Program-made: the position numbers and the translations under genes | Notes under the pieces: model-generated | Database searches by the model: none | Told to the model about the DNA's origin: nothing | The model's input: the letters and a program-made list of their open reading frames with translations, nothing else | NCBI RefSeq assembly: GCF_964199755.1 | Contig: NC_133897.1 | Location: forward strand, 169,808,511-169,872,510 | Direction: 5' to 3' | DNA: 64,000 nucleotides | DNA from: Larus michahellis | Taxonomy: Eukaryota > Chordata > Aves > Charadriiformes > Laridae | Part shown: in pieces, positions 21,301 to 35,255 of the stretch | Numbering within the stretch: the first letter of the stretch is position 1 | Layout: every line of letters starts with the position of its first letter

Positions 21301-24300
21301 GATCCCCATCCCAGTGCCACGATCCCCCACCCCGGCACCGCGCTCCCTGTCCCTGCACCCTGATCCCTGATGCCGTCACCGCGATCCCCGTCCCATGGCC
21401 GCCGCGGGGTGCCGTGGGGGGGTGAGGGTGGGGGTCTCCCGGTGCCCCCCGGCAGCAGCCGGCGCCCGCTGCAGGTACCTGCAGGAGTTCGGCTTCACCA
21501 TCCCCGACCGCCCCGTGGTGGTGGACGACGTGCGGGTGCGCGGCACCGGCAGCAGCGGCATCAGCTGCGAGACCCCCCTGGCCCCCAGCGGGAAACCGCC
21601 CCGCGTGGAGACGGTGAGGACGGGGGGGTCCCGGGGGGGGTCCCCAGGGGGGTGTCCCGGCGGGGGGGGGGTGACCCGCCTGGGGCTGGGTCCCGCAGGT
21701 GACGCGGTGCTACTTCGAGGAGGGGTACCTGGAGACGCCGGTGTTCCTGCTGGAGGAGCTGGCCTGCGACCACACCATCCCCGGCCCCGCCATCATCATC
21801 GACAAGAACAGGTTGGGACCCCCGGGGGGACGGGGGGGACCCCGGGGGGGCTGGGGGGGACCCTGGGGAGATGGCGGGGACCTCAGGGAGCTGGTGGGAC
21901 CCCATGAAGCGATCAGGGACTCCAAGGAGCTGGTGGGGACCCCATGGGGCTGGTGGGACCCCATGAAGCCATCAGGGACTCCAAGGAGCTGGTGGGGACC
22001 CCATGGGGCTGGTGGGACCCCATGAAGCCATCAGGGACTCCAAGGAGCTGGTGGGACCCTATGGGGCTGTGGGACCCCATGGGGCTGGTGGGACCCCATG
22101 AAGCCATCAGGAACTCCAAGGAGCTGGTGGGACCCCAGGGAGCTGGTGGGGACCCTGGTGAGATGATGGGGACCCCGGTGAGATGATGGGGACCCCAGAG
22201 AGTCAGAAAGACCCCAGGGAGCTGGTGGGGACCCTGGGGAGATGGCGGGGACCTCAAAGAGCTGGTGGGGACCCCATGAAGCCATCAGGGACTCCCTGGA
22301 CCTGGTGGGACCCCATGGGGCTGGTGGGACCCCGGTGAGATGATGGGGACCCCAGAGAGTCAGAAGGACCCCAGGGAGCTGGTGGAGACCCTGGGGAGAT
22401 GGCGGGGACCTCAAAGAGCTGGTGGGACCCCAGGGAGCTGGTGGGGACCCCATGAAGCCATCAGGGACCCCAAGGAGCTGGTGGGACCCCAGGAAGCTGC
22501 TGGGGACCCCAATGGGATGGCAAGGATCCCAGGGAGCTGGTGGGACCCCATGGGGCTGGTGGGACCCTGAGGAGTTGCTGGGGACCCCAGTGAGTCAGAA
22601 GGACCCCAAGAAGCTGGTAGAGACCCCGAGAAGATGGTGGGGACCTCAAAGAGCTGGTGGGTCCCTCAGGAGCTGGTGGGGACCCCAAGGAACTGGTGGG
22701 ACCCCAGGGAGCTAGTGGGGACCCCAATGGGATGGCAAGGACCCTGGAGAGCTGGTGGGGACCCCATGAAGCCATCAGGGACTCCAAGGAGCTGGTGGGA
22801 CCCCAGCGGGCTGGTGGGGACCCTGAGGAGTTGGTGGGGACCCCGGAGAGTCAGAAGGACCCCAGGGGGCTGGCGGGACCTTGGGGAGCCAGATGGACCC
22901 CAGGGATCTGGTGGGTACCCTGATGGGCTGGCGGGACCCTGAGGAGCTGGTGGGGACCCTGATGAGATGGTGGGACCCTGGGGAACTGGTGGAACCCCGG
23001 GGAGATGGTGGGGACCCTGGGGAGCTGGTGAGATCCTGGGGAGCTGGTGGGAACCCCAGTGGGCTGGTGGGGACCCTGGTGAGATGGTGGGACCCTGGGG
23101 AACTGGTGGAACCCCGGGGAGATGGTGGGGACCCTGGGGAGCTGGTGAAATCCTGGGGAGCTGGTGGGAACCCCAGTGGGCTGGTGGGGACCCTGTGGAG
23201 ATAGTGGGACCCCGGGGAGATGGTGGGGACCCTGATGAGATGGTGGGGACCCTGAGGAGCTGGTGGGACCCTGGGGAACTGGTGGGACCCTGGGGAGCCA
23301 GAAGGACCCCAGGGATCTGGTGGGACCCCGAGGAGCTGGTGGGACCCGGAGGAGCTGGTGGGGACCCTGATGAGACGGTGGGACCCTGAGGAACTGGTGG
23401 AACCCTGGGGAGCTGGTGGGGACCCTGATGAGATGGTGGGACCCTGAGGAGCTGGTGGGACCCCGGGGAACTGGTGGGACCCTGGGGAGCCAGAAGGACC
23501 CCAGGGATCTGGTGGGACCCGGAAGAGCTGGTGGGGACCCCGTGGAGCTGGTGGGGACCCTGATGAGATGGTGGGACCCTGAGGAACTGGTGGAACCCCG
23601 GGGAGATGGTGGGGACCCTGGGGAGCCGGTGAGATCCTGGGGAGCTGGTGGGGACCCCGAGGAGCTGGTGGGACCCTGGGGAACTGGTGGGACCCCGGGG
23701 AGCCAGAAGGACCCCAGGGATCTGGTGGGGCCCCGAGGAGCTGGTGGGGACCCCGTGGAGCCCCGCGCCCCTCCATCTGCCGGTGCCTCCGGCAGCACCA
23801 TCGTGGTGGAGCCGGGCTGCACCGCCAGCCTCACCCCCTTGGGCGACGTCTGCATCGCGGTGGGCTCGGGCGCCCCGCGCCCCGTCAGCCCCCAGCTCGA
23901 CGCCGTCCAGCTCTCCATCTTCTCCCACCGCTTCATGAGCATCGCAGGTTGGGGGCGGGGAGGGGGGGGCTGTGTGGGGCTCTGTGGGGGGGGGTGGTGG
24001 GTTGGCGTTTGGGGGGGGTCCTGAGGGTCTCCCGTGCGTGCGTGTGTGCGCGTGTGTGTGTCCCCCGGCCCCGCAGAGCAGATGGGCCGGATCCTGCAGC
24101 GGACGGCCATCTCCACCAACATCAAGGAGCGGCTGGACTTCTCCTGCGCGCTCTTCGGGCCGGACGGGGGGCTGGTCTCCAACGCCCCCCACATCCCCGT
24201 CCACCTGGGCGCCATGCAGGAGACCGTCCAGTTCCAGGTAGGGCTTGGGGCGGGTGGGTTTTGGGGTGGGTTTCGGGGACACCCTCCCCCCCCCGGGGGA

Positions 24301-27300
24301 CCTGCTCATCCCTCCCCGGTGCCGCCTCAGATCCGCAACCTGGGTGAGGACCTGCGGGAGGGGGACGTCATCCTGAGCAACCACCCCTGCGCGGGGGGCA
24401 GCCACCTGCCCGACCTCACCGTCATCACCCCCGTGAGTGCGGGACGCCACCCCCTCCTCCCCCCCCCCCCGCCACCGCCGTGGGGTGCGGGACCCCCGTT
24501 ACGGGGGGAAGAACCCACCCCAGGACACCATCTCAGCGCTGGTCGTCCCCGTGCCCGTTCCCCGGCCCCCCCTCCAGGTCTTCTGGCCGGGTGTCCCCAA
24601 GCCCGTCTTCTTCGTGGCCAGCCGCGGGCACCACGCCGACATCGGGGGCATCACCCCCGGCTCCATGCCCCCCCACTCCAAGACGCTGCAGGAGGAGGGG
24701 GCCGTCTTCGTCTCCTTCAAGCTGGTGAAGGACGGCGTCTTCCAGGAGGAGGGTGAGTCTGCGGGGGGACGGCGGGGGTCCTGGGGACACGGTGGGGACG
24801 GCGGGGACGGCGGGGATGTCTCGGGGATGGCAGGGATGGTGGGGACGTGGTGGGGACGGAGGGGACACAGTGGGGACATTGGGGTCGTCAGGGACGTGTT
24901 GGGGATGGCAGGGATGGTGGGGACGTGGTGGATGGTGGGGACGTGGTGGGGATGGAGGGGACACAGTGGGGACATTGGGGACGTCAGGGACGTGTTGGGG
25001 ATGGCAAGGATGGTGGGGACGTGGTGGATGGTGGGGACGTGGTGGGGATGGAGGAAACGTGGTGGGGATGGAGGGGACACAGTGGGGACATCGGGGATGT
25101 GTTGGGGATGGCAGAGACGGTGGGGATGTGTTGGGGATGGAGGGGACATTGGGGACGTCAGGGACGTGTTGGGGATGGCAGGGATGGTGGGGACGTGGTG
25201 GATGGTGGGGACGTGGTGGGGATGGAGGGGACACAGTGGGGACATCGGGGATGTGTTGGGGATGGCAGAGATGGTGGGGACGTGGTGGGGATGGAGGGGA
25301 CATTGGGGACGTCAAGGACGTGTTGGGGGTGGTGGGGATGTGGTGGATGGTGGGGACGTGGTGGGGACACAGTGGGGGCAGTGAGGACATCAAGGACGTG
25401 TTGGGGATGGCAGGGATGGTGGGGACGTGGTGGGGATGGAGGGGACACGGTGGGGATGGTGGGGACATGCTGGGGGTGGCAGGGACACTGGGGACGTGGT
25501 GGCGGTTGTGGTGACACGGTGGGGATGGTGGGACGTGGTGGGGATGGCAGGGACACAGTGGGGATGGTGGGAACCTGGTGGTGACATGGTGGGGATGGTG
25601 GGGACGTGGTGAGGACTCGGTGGGGATGGCAGGGATGTGGTGGGGATGGCGGGGACATGGTGAGGACTCGGTGGGGATGGCAGGGATGTGGTGGGGATGG
25701 CGGGGACATGGTGGGGACGTGGTGGGGACATGGTGGGGACGTGGTGGTGATGGTGGGGACATGGCGTTGATGTGGTGGGGACGCGGTGGGGATGGTGGGG
25801 ATGTGGTGGGGATGGCAGGGACGTGGTGGGGACATGGTGGTGATGGTGGGGACATGGTGTGGATGGTGGGGACGCGATGGGGACGCAATGGAGATGGCAG
25901 GGACATGGTGGGGATGGCAGGAACATGGTGGTGACAGCGGGGATGTGGTGTTGATGTGGTGGGGACGGCAGGGACATGGTGTTGGTGTGGTGGGGATGGT
26001 GGGGACATGGTGGGGATGGTGGAGACGTGGTGGTGATGGTGGGGACATGGCGGGGATGTGGTGGTGATGGTGGGGACATGGCGGGGATGTGGTGGTGATG
26101 GTGGGGACGTGGTGTTGATGTGGTGGGGATGCGGTGGGGATGGTGAGGACATGGTGGGGATGGTGGGGACATGGTGTTGACGTGGTGGGGACGCGGTCGG
26201 GATGGTGGGGACATGGTGGGGATGGCGTTGATGTGGTGGGGATGGCAGGGATGTGGTGGGGACGGCAGGGACGTGGTGGGGACATGGTGGTGATGGTGGG
26301 GACATAGCGTTGACGTGGTGGGGACGCGGTCGGGATGGTGGGGACACGGTGGGGATGGCGTTGATGTGGTGGGGATGGCAGGGACGTGGTGGGGACGTGG
26401 TGGTGATGGTGGGGACATGGTGTTGATGTGGTGGGGATGCGGTGGGGATGGTGGGGACGTGGTGGTGACGGCGGGGACGTGGCGTTGATGTGGTGGGGAC
26501 GTGGTGGGGATGGCAGGGACGTGGTGGGGACGTGGTGGTGACGGTGGGGATGTGGCGTTGATGTGGTGGGGACGTGGTGGGGATGGCAGGGACGTGGTGG
26601 GGACGTGGTGGTGACAGTGGGGACGTGGCGTTGATGTGGTGGGGACGTGGTGGTGATGGTGGGGACGTGGCGTTGATGTGGTGGGGACGCGGTCAGGATG
26701 GTGGGGACATGGTGGGGATGGCGTTGATGTGGTGGGGATGGCAGGGACGTGGTGGGGACGTGGTGGTGATGGTGGGGACGTGGTGGTGATGGTGGGGACA
26801 TGGCGTTGACGTGGTGGGGACGTGGTGGGGATGGTGGGGACGTGGTGGGGATGGCGTTGATGTGGTGGGGATGGCAGGGACGTGGTGGGGACGTGGTGGT
26901 GACGGCGGGGACGTGGCGTTGGTGCGTTGGGGACGGCGGGGACACGGCGGGCCGGGCTCCCACGGCCCCCGCGCGTCTCACCCGTTGCCCGCAGCGGTGC
27001 GGGAGGCCCTGCTGGCGCCGGGCCGGGTGCCGGGGTGCAGCGGGAGCCGCAACCTGCCGGACAATCTCTCGGACCTGCGAGCCCAGGTGGCCGCCAACCA
27101 GAAGGGCATCCAGCTGGTCACCGAGCTCATCCGCCTCCACGGGCTGCCCGTCGTCCAGGCCTACATGGCCCACATCCAGGTGGGTGAGGACCCCCCCCCC
27201 ACAGATCCATGGACCCCCCACCCCCCAGCAACCCCCCCCCCGCCCCCCACGGACACCCCCCCGCCCCCAGGCCAACGCGGAGGTGGCGGTGAGGGAGATG

Positions 27301-30300
27301 CTGAAGGGCTTCGCCGCCCGCTGGGGCACCGCGGTGGAGGCCGAGGACTTCATGGACGACGGCTCGCCCATCCGGCTGCGGGTGCAGGTGGACCCCCAGG
27401 AGGTGAGGGGGGGGCGGGGGGGGACACACAGGGTGCGGGAGACCCTCCCCCCACCTCAGTCCCAGGATCCCCCCCCATTCCCAGATGCTGGAGACACCCC
27501 CCTCCCGTCCCAGTATCCGCCCCCAGTCCCAGTATCCCCCCCCTGGTCCCAGGTCTCCCCCCAGTCCCAGTATCCCCCCCCAAGTCCCAGTATTCCCCCC
27601 CCTGGTCCCAGTATCCCCCCCCACTCCCAGTATCCCCCCCCCGGTCCCAGTATCCCCCCAGTCCCAGTATCCCCCCCCAGTCCCAGTATCCCCCCACCGG
27701 TCCCAGGTCTCCCCCCAGTCCCAGTATCCCCCCGAGTCCCAGTATCCCCCCCCGGTCCCAGTACCCCCCTGCCCTGCTCCCAGTACCCCCCCCGTCCCCA
27801 GTATCCCCCCCTGGCCACCAGTACCACACCCCCCTCCCCTGCTCCCAGTACCCCCTCTAGTCCCCAGTATCCCCCCCGGTTCCAGTACCCCCCTGCCCCA
27901 CTCCCAGTCGGTTCCAGTACCCCACCGCCCCGCTCCCAGTATCCCCCCCGTCCCCAGTATCCCCCCCTGGCCCCCAGTACCACCCCCCCCTCCCCTGTTC
28001 CCAGTATCCCCCCCAGTCCCAGTATCCCCCCCCTGCTCCCAGTATACCCCCTGTCCCCAGTATCCCCCCCTGGTCCCAGTACCCCCCTGCCCCACTCCCA
28101 GTATCCCCCCCGGCCCCCAGTACCACCCCCCCTTCCCTGGTCCCAGTATCCCCCCCAGTCCCCAGTATCCCCCCCCGGCCCCCAGTACCCCCCCGCCCCA
28201 CTCCTAGTATCCCCCCCGGCCCCCAGTACCACCCCCCCTCCCCTGGTCCCAGTATCCCCCCCCGCCCCAGCTCCCAGTACCCCCCCCCCGCTCCCAGTAA
28301 CCCCCCCTGGCCCCAGTATCCCCCCCCGGCCCCCAGTACCACCCCCCCTTCCCTGGTCCCAGTATCCCCCCGAGTCCCAGTATCCCCCCCGGTTCCAGTA
28401 CCCCCCCGCCCTGCTCCCAGTATCCCCCCTGCTCCCCAGTATCCCCCCCTGGCCGCCAGTACCACCCCCCCCTCCCCTGGTCCCAGTATCCCCCCCAGTC
28501 CCAGTATCCCCCCCCTGCTCCCAGTAACCCCCCCCGTCCCAAGTATGCCCCCCTGGCCCCCAGTACCACCCCCCCTCCCCTGGTCCCAGCATCCCCCCTA
28601 GTCCCAGTATCCCCCCCCGGTTCCAGTACCCCCCCCCCCGCTCCCAGTATCCCCCCCGGCCCCAGTTTCCCCCCCTGGCCCCCAGTACCATCCCCCCTCC
28701 CCTGCTCCCAGTAACCCCCCCGTCCCCAGTATACCCCCCCGGCCCCCAGTACCACCCCCCCTCCCCCGGTCCCAGTATCCCCCCCAGTCCCAGTATCCCC
28801 CCCCCTGCTCCCAGTATCCCCCCCTGCTCCCCAGTATCCCCCCCTGGCCCCCAGTACCACCCCCCCCTCCCCTGGTCCCAGTATCCCCCCTAGTCCCAGT
28901 ATCCCCCCGCCCTGCTCCCAGTAACCCCCCCCATCCCCAGTATCCCCCCCGGCCCCCAGTACCATCCACTCCCCCAGTCCCAGTATCCCCCCCTGGTCCC
29001 AGTACCCCCCCGCCCCACTCCCACTATCCGCCCTGTCCCCAGTATCCCCCCCTGGTCCCAGTACCGCCCCCCGCCCCGCTCCCAGTCGGTTCCCGTATCC
29101 CCCCACCCCACTCCCAGTATCCCCTCCCCCGGCCCCCAGTACCACCCCCCTCCCCCAGTCCCAGTATCCCCCCCGTTCCCAGTATCCCCCCCCGGCCCCC
29201 AGTACCACCCCCCCTCCCCTGGTCCCAGTACCTCCCCTGGTCCCAGTACCCCCCCCAGTCCCAATATCCCCCCCCCGCTCCCAGTAACCCCCCCCGGCCC
29301 CAGTATCCCCCCCCGGCCCCCAGTACCATCCACTCCCCCGGTCCCAGTATCCCCCCCTGGTCCCAGTACCCCCCCGCCCCACTCCCACTATCCGCCCTGT
29401 CCCCAGTATCCCCCCCTGGTCCCAGTACCGCCCCCCGCCCCGCTCCCAGTCGGTTCCCGTATCCCCCCACCCCACTCCCAGTATCCCCTCCCCCGGCCCC
29501 CAGTACCACCCCCCCTCCCCCGGTCCCAGTATCCCCCCAGTCCCAGTATCCCCGCCCCTGGTCCCAGTATCCCCCCCCAGTCCCCAGTATCCCCCCCCGG
29601 CCTCCAGTACCACCCTCCCCCCCACTCCCAGTATCCCCCCCCAGCTCCCAGTACCCCCCCCCCCCGCTCCCAGTATCCCCCCCAGTCCCAGTACCCCCCC
29701 CGGCCCCCAGTACCACCCCCGCTCCCCCGGTCCCAGTATCCCCCCCTGGTCCCAGTACCCCCCCCCGCCCCGCTCCCAGTCGGTTCCCGTATCCCCCCAC
29801 CCCACTCCCAGTATCCCCTCCCCCGGCCCCCAGTACCACCCCCCCTCCCCCGGTCCCAGTATCCCCCCAGTCCCAGTATCCACCCCCCTGCTCCCAGTAT
29901 CCCCCCCAGTCCCCAGTATCCCCCCCCGGCCCCCAGTACCACCCTCCCCCCCACTCCCAGTATCCCCCCCCAGCTCCCAGTACCCCCCCCCCCGGTCCCA
30001 GTATCCCCCCCAGTCCCAGTATCCTCCCCCCACTCCCGGTATCCCCCCCAGTCCCAGTACCCCCCCTGGCCCCCAGTACCACCCCCGCTCCCCCGCTCCC
30101 AGTATCCCCCCAGCCCCCGCGGTGGGTTGGGGGGGTTCCCGGCGGGGGGGTGTCGCGGTGCCACCCCCGGGTGTGTGTGTCCCCCCCCCCAGGGCAGCGC
30201 CGTGTTCGACTTCTCGGGCTCGGGCCCGGAGGTGTACGGGAACTGCAACGCGCCCCGCGCCATCACGCTCTCGGCCCTCATCTACTGCCTGCGCTGCCTG

Positions 30301-33300
30301 GTGGGGCAGGACATCCCCCTCAACCAGGTGCGGCCCCCCCGGGGCCCCCCCACCGCCCCCCCGCCTGGGGAACCCCCCCGGGGGGCAACCCCGGCCTGGG
30401 GCACCCCCTGCGCCTGGGGGACCCCCTGGATGTGGGACCCCCCCGGCTGTGGGACCCCTTGGGATGTGATGTGGGACCCCCCCCAGATGTGGGACCCCCC
30501 CTCGCCATGGGTGAACCCTGGGATGGGGGACCCCCCCAGATGTGGGACCCCCCTGGATGTGGGACCCCCCCGGATGGGTGAACCCCGGGCTGGGGGACCC
30601 CCCAGATGTGGGACCCCTTGGGATGTGGGACCCCCTGGATGTGGGACCCCCCCCGGATGGGTGAACCCCGGGCTGGGGGACCCCCAGATGTGGGACCCCT
30701 TGGGATGTGGGACCCCCCCCAGATGTGGGACCCCCCCCGGATGGGTGAACCCCGGGCTGGGGGACCCCCCAGATGTGGGACCCCTTGGGATGTGGGACCC
30801 CCCTGGATGTGGGACCCCCCCTCGCCATGGGTGAACCCTGGGCTGGGGGACCCCCCAGATGTGGGACCCCTTGGGATGTGGGACCCCCCCCAGATGTGGG
30901 ACCCCCCCCGGATGGGTGAACCCCGGGCTGGGGGACCCCCCAGATGTGGGACCCCTTGGGATGTGGGACCCCCCTGGATGTGGGACCCCTTGGGATGTGG
31001 GACCCCCCCCAGATGTGGGACCCCCCTGGATGTGGGACCCCCCCTCGCCATGGGTGAACCCTGGGATGGGGGACCCCCAGATGTGGGACCCCTTGGGATG
31101 TGGGACCCCCCCAGATGTGGGACCCCCCCAGATGTGGGACCCCCTGGATGTGGGACCCCCTGGATGGGGGACCCCCTGGCTGTGGGACCCCTTGGGATGT
31201 GGGACCCCCCCCAGATGTGGGACCCCCCTGGATGTGGGACTCCCCCCTGCCATGGGTGAACCCCGGCCTGGGGGACCCCCTGGATGGGGGACCCCTGGGG
31301 ATGTGGGACCCCCCCACTGATGAACCCCCCCGGCTGTGGGACCACCCCCCCGGCTGTGGGAGTCGTTCCCCTGGGGTGGCGGGTGTCTGGGACCCTGATC
31401 TTCCAGGGTGGGGGGGTCCTGGGACCCCCATCCTCTTCAGTGGGGGGGTCCCGAGACCCTGTTCCCATGGGCTGGGGGGGTCCTGGGCCCCCGATCCCCT
31501 GGGGTGGGGGGTGGGGGGGTCCTGGGACCCTGATCCCTTGGGTGGGGGGGTCCCAGGACCCTAATACCCTGTGCTGGGGGGGTCCTGGGACCCCCATCCC
31601 CTTGGGTGGGGGGTGTCTGGGATTGTGTTCCCCTGGGGTGGAGGCCGGGGGGGTCCCGGGACCCCAATCCCTTGGGTGGGGGGGTCCTGAGACCCTGTTC
31701 CCTTGTGCTGGGGGGGGTCCCAGGACCCCAATCCCTTGGGTGGGGGGGTGTGTGTGCGGAGACCCTCTTGCCTTGTGCTGGGGGGGGGTCCCAGGACCCC
31801 AATCCCTTTTGGGGGGGGGGCGGTCCTGAGACCCTGTTCCCTTGTGCTGGGGGGGTCCTGGGACCCCAATCCCTTGAGGGGGGGGTCCTGAGACCCTGTT
31901 CCCTTGTCCTGGGGGGGGTCCTGGGACACCAATCCCTTGGGTGGGGGGGTCCTGAGACCCTGTTCCCTTGTGCTGGGGGGTCCTGGGACCCCAATCCATT
32001 GAGGGGGGGGTCCTGAGACCCTGTTCCCCTGGGCTGGGGGGTCCTGGGACCCCTGGGGGTCTCGGGGTGCCCCCCCCCCCCCCCGGGGGGCAGAGGAGCC
32101 ATGGGTCGAAGCTGCCGGGGGGGGGGTGGGGGGCGTCCATGGGGCAGCGGCTGCCCCCCAGCCCCCAGGGTGTGGGGCAGGAGCCGGGGAGGGGGTGTGG
32201 GGGGGTGTCTGACAGCCGGGGTGTCCCCCCCCCAGGGCTGCCTGGCCCCCGTGCGGGTGGTCATCCCCAAGGGCTCCATCCTGGACCCCTCGCCCGAGGC
32301 CGCCGTGGTGGGGGGCAACGTCCTGACCTCCCAGCGCGTGGTGGACGTCATCCTGCGGGCCTTCGGCGTCTGCGCCGCCTCCCAGGTGGGCTCCTGGGGG
32401 GCACGGCCACGGGGGGGGGGGGGTCCGGGGGTGCCAGGGGTCTGGGGTGCCAGGCCTTGGGGGTCCTGGGGGTCCCAGGGGTTCAGGGTGCTGAGGGTTG
32501 GGGGTCCTGGGGGTCCTGGGGGTCTGGGGTGCTGGGGGTCAGGGGTCCTGGGGGTCCCAGGGGTCCAGAGTGACAGGGCTTGGGGGTCCTGGGGGTCCTG
32601 GGGGTCCTGGGGGTCCCAGGGGTTGGGGGTCCTGGGGGTCTCAGGGGTCTGGGGTGCCGGGGGTCTGGGGTCCTGGGGGTCCCAGGGGTGCAGGGTACCA
32701 GGGGCTGGGGGTCCTGGGGGTTCCAGGGGTCCAGAGTGCTCGTAGTTGGGGGTCCCAGGGGTCCAGGGTGCTGAGGGTTGGGGGTCCTGGGGGTCTCAGG
32801 GGTCCGGGGTGCCGGGGGTTAGGGGTCCTGGGAGTCCCAGGGGTCCAGAGTGACAGGGGTTGGGGGTCCCGAGGGTCCTGGGGGTCCCAGGGGTTGGGGG
32901 TCCTGGGAGTCTCAGGGATCCGAGGTGATGGGGGTCAGGGGTCCTGGGGGTCCCAAGGGGTCCGGGGTGCTGGGGGTCAGGGGTTCTGGGGGTCCCAAGG
33001 GGTCCAGGGTGCTGAGGGTTGGGGGTCCTGGGGGTCTCAGGGGTCTGGGGTGCTGGGGGTCAGGGGTCCTGGGGGTCCCAGGGGTCCAGAGTGACAGGGC
33101 TTGGGGGTCCTGGGGGTCCCAGGGGTCCAGGGTGCTGAGGGTTGGGGGTCCTGGGGGTCTCAGGGGTCCGGGGTGCCGGGGGTCAGGGGTCCTGGGAGTC
33201 CCAGGGGTCCGGGGTGCCAGGGGTTGGGGGTCCTGGGGGTTCCAGGGGTCCAGAGTGCTGGTAGTTGGGGGTCCCAGGGGTCCAGGGTGCCGAGGGTTGG

Positions 33301-35214
33301 GGGTCCTGGGGGTCTCAGGGGTCCAGAGTGCTGGGGGTTGGGGGTCTCAGGGGTCCAGGGTGGCAAGGGTTGGGGGTTCCAGGAGTCTCAGGGGTCTGGG
33401 GTGCTGGGGGTCAGGGGTTCTGGGGGTCCCAGGGGTCCGGGGTGCTGAGGGTTGGGGGTCCTGGGGGTCCCAGGGGTCTGGGGTGCCCGGGGTTGGGGGT
33501 CCTGGGGGTTCCAGGGGTCCAGAGTGCTGGTAGTTGGGGGTCTCAGGGGTCCAGAGTGCCAGGGGTTGGGGGTCTCAGGGGTCCAGGGTGGCAAGGGTTG
33601 GGGGTTCCAGGAGTCTCAGGGGTCTGGGGTGCCGGGGGTCAGGGGTTCTGGGGGTCCCAGGGGTCCGGGGTGCTGAGGGTTGGGGGTCCTGGGGGTCTCA
33701 GGGGTCTGGGGTGCTGGGGGTCGGGGGTTCTGGGGGTTGGGGTGCTGGGGGGGCTGTGAGTTGTGGGTGCTGGGGGTCGGGGGTCCCGGGGGTCAGGGAT
33801 GCTGGGGGTCCCAGGGGTTGGGGGGTCCTGGGGGTCGGGGGGTGCTGGGGGTTGGGGTGCTGGGGGGGCTGTGAGTTGGGGGTCCCAGAGGTCGGGGGTC
33901 CCGGGGGTCGGGGGTCCTGGGGGTCAGGGGTTCTGGGGGTTGGGGTGCTGGGGGTGCTGGGGTCGGGGTCCTGGAGTGCTGGGGGGGCTGTCAGTTGGGG
34001 GTCCTGGGGGTCGGGGGTGCTGGGGGTTGGGGGATGCTGGGGGCCGGGCGTCCCGGGGGTTGGAGGTCCCGGGGGTCGGGGGTGCTGGGGGTCCCAGGAG
34101 TTGGGGGGTGCTGGGGGTCCCAGTGGTCGGGGGTCCTGGGGGTCGGGGGTCCCGGGGGTGGGGGGTCCCAGGGGTCAGGGGTCCCAGGGGTCGGGGGTCC
34201 CGGGGGTCGGGGGTGCTGGGGGTCCCAGGGGTCGGGGGTCCTGGGGGTTGGGGGGTGCTGGGGGCCGGGCGTCCCGGGGGTTGGAGGTCCTGGGGGTCGG
34301 GGGTGCTGGGGGTCCCAGGAGTTGGGGGTCCCGGGGGCCCCAGGGGTCGGGGGTCCTGGGGGTCGGGGGTCCCGGGGGTCCCAGGGGTCGGGGGGTGCCG
34401 GGGGTCGGGGATGCTGGGGGTCCCAGGGGTTGGGGGTCCCAGGGGTGGGGGGTCCCGGGGGTTGGGGGTGCTGGGGGTCCCGGGGGGGAGGGTGTCCCAG
34501 GGCTCGGGGGTCCCGGGGGTCGGGGGTGCTGGGGGTTCGGGGTGCTGACAGTCCCAGGGGTTGGGGGGTCCCAGGGGTTGGGGGTCACGGGGTGCTGGGG
34601 GGGCTGTGAGTTGGGGGTCCCAGGGGTTGGGGGTCCCAGGGGTTGGGGGGTGCCGGGGGTCGGGGATGCTGGGGGTCCCAGGGGTTGGGGGTCCCGGGGG
34701 TCGGGGATGCTGGGGGTCCCGGGGGTTGGGGGGTCCCAGGGGTTGGGGGTCCTGGGGTGCTGGGGGGGCTGTGAGTTGGGGGTCCCAGGGGTTGGGGGTC
34801 CCGGGGTGCTGGGGGGTCTGTGAGTTGGGGGTCCCAGGGGTTGGGGGTCCTGGGGTGCTGGGGGGGCTGTGAGTTGGGGGTCCCAGGGGTCGGGGATGCT
34901 GGGGGTCCCAGGGGTTGGGGGGTCCCGGGGGTTGGGGGTCCCGGGGTGCTGGGGGGGCTGTGAGTTGGGGGTCCCAGGGGTTGGGGGTGCTGGGGGTCCC
35001 GGGGGGGGGTGCCGGGGGTGGGGGGTGCCGGGGGTCGGGGATGGCGGGTGCCGGGGGTGGCCGTGCCCGGGGGGGGGGTGGGGCTGTACCCCCCCGTGTG
35101 TCCCCCCCCCAGGGCTGCATGAACAACGTGACGTTCGGCTCGGCGCGGGGGGGGTACTACGAGACGGTGGCGGGGGGCGCGGGGGCCGGCCCCCACTGGC
35201 ACGGGCGCAGCGGG

Positions 35215-35255
<41 letters not shown>

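Noticed and set aside
28204-31431. A 1075-codon minus-strand open frame over introns 20-21
   Set aside because: It is a translation of the CCCAGTATCCCCCCC and GATGTGGGACCCCC arrays. It crosses OPLAH exon 21 antisense and shows no domain.
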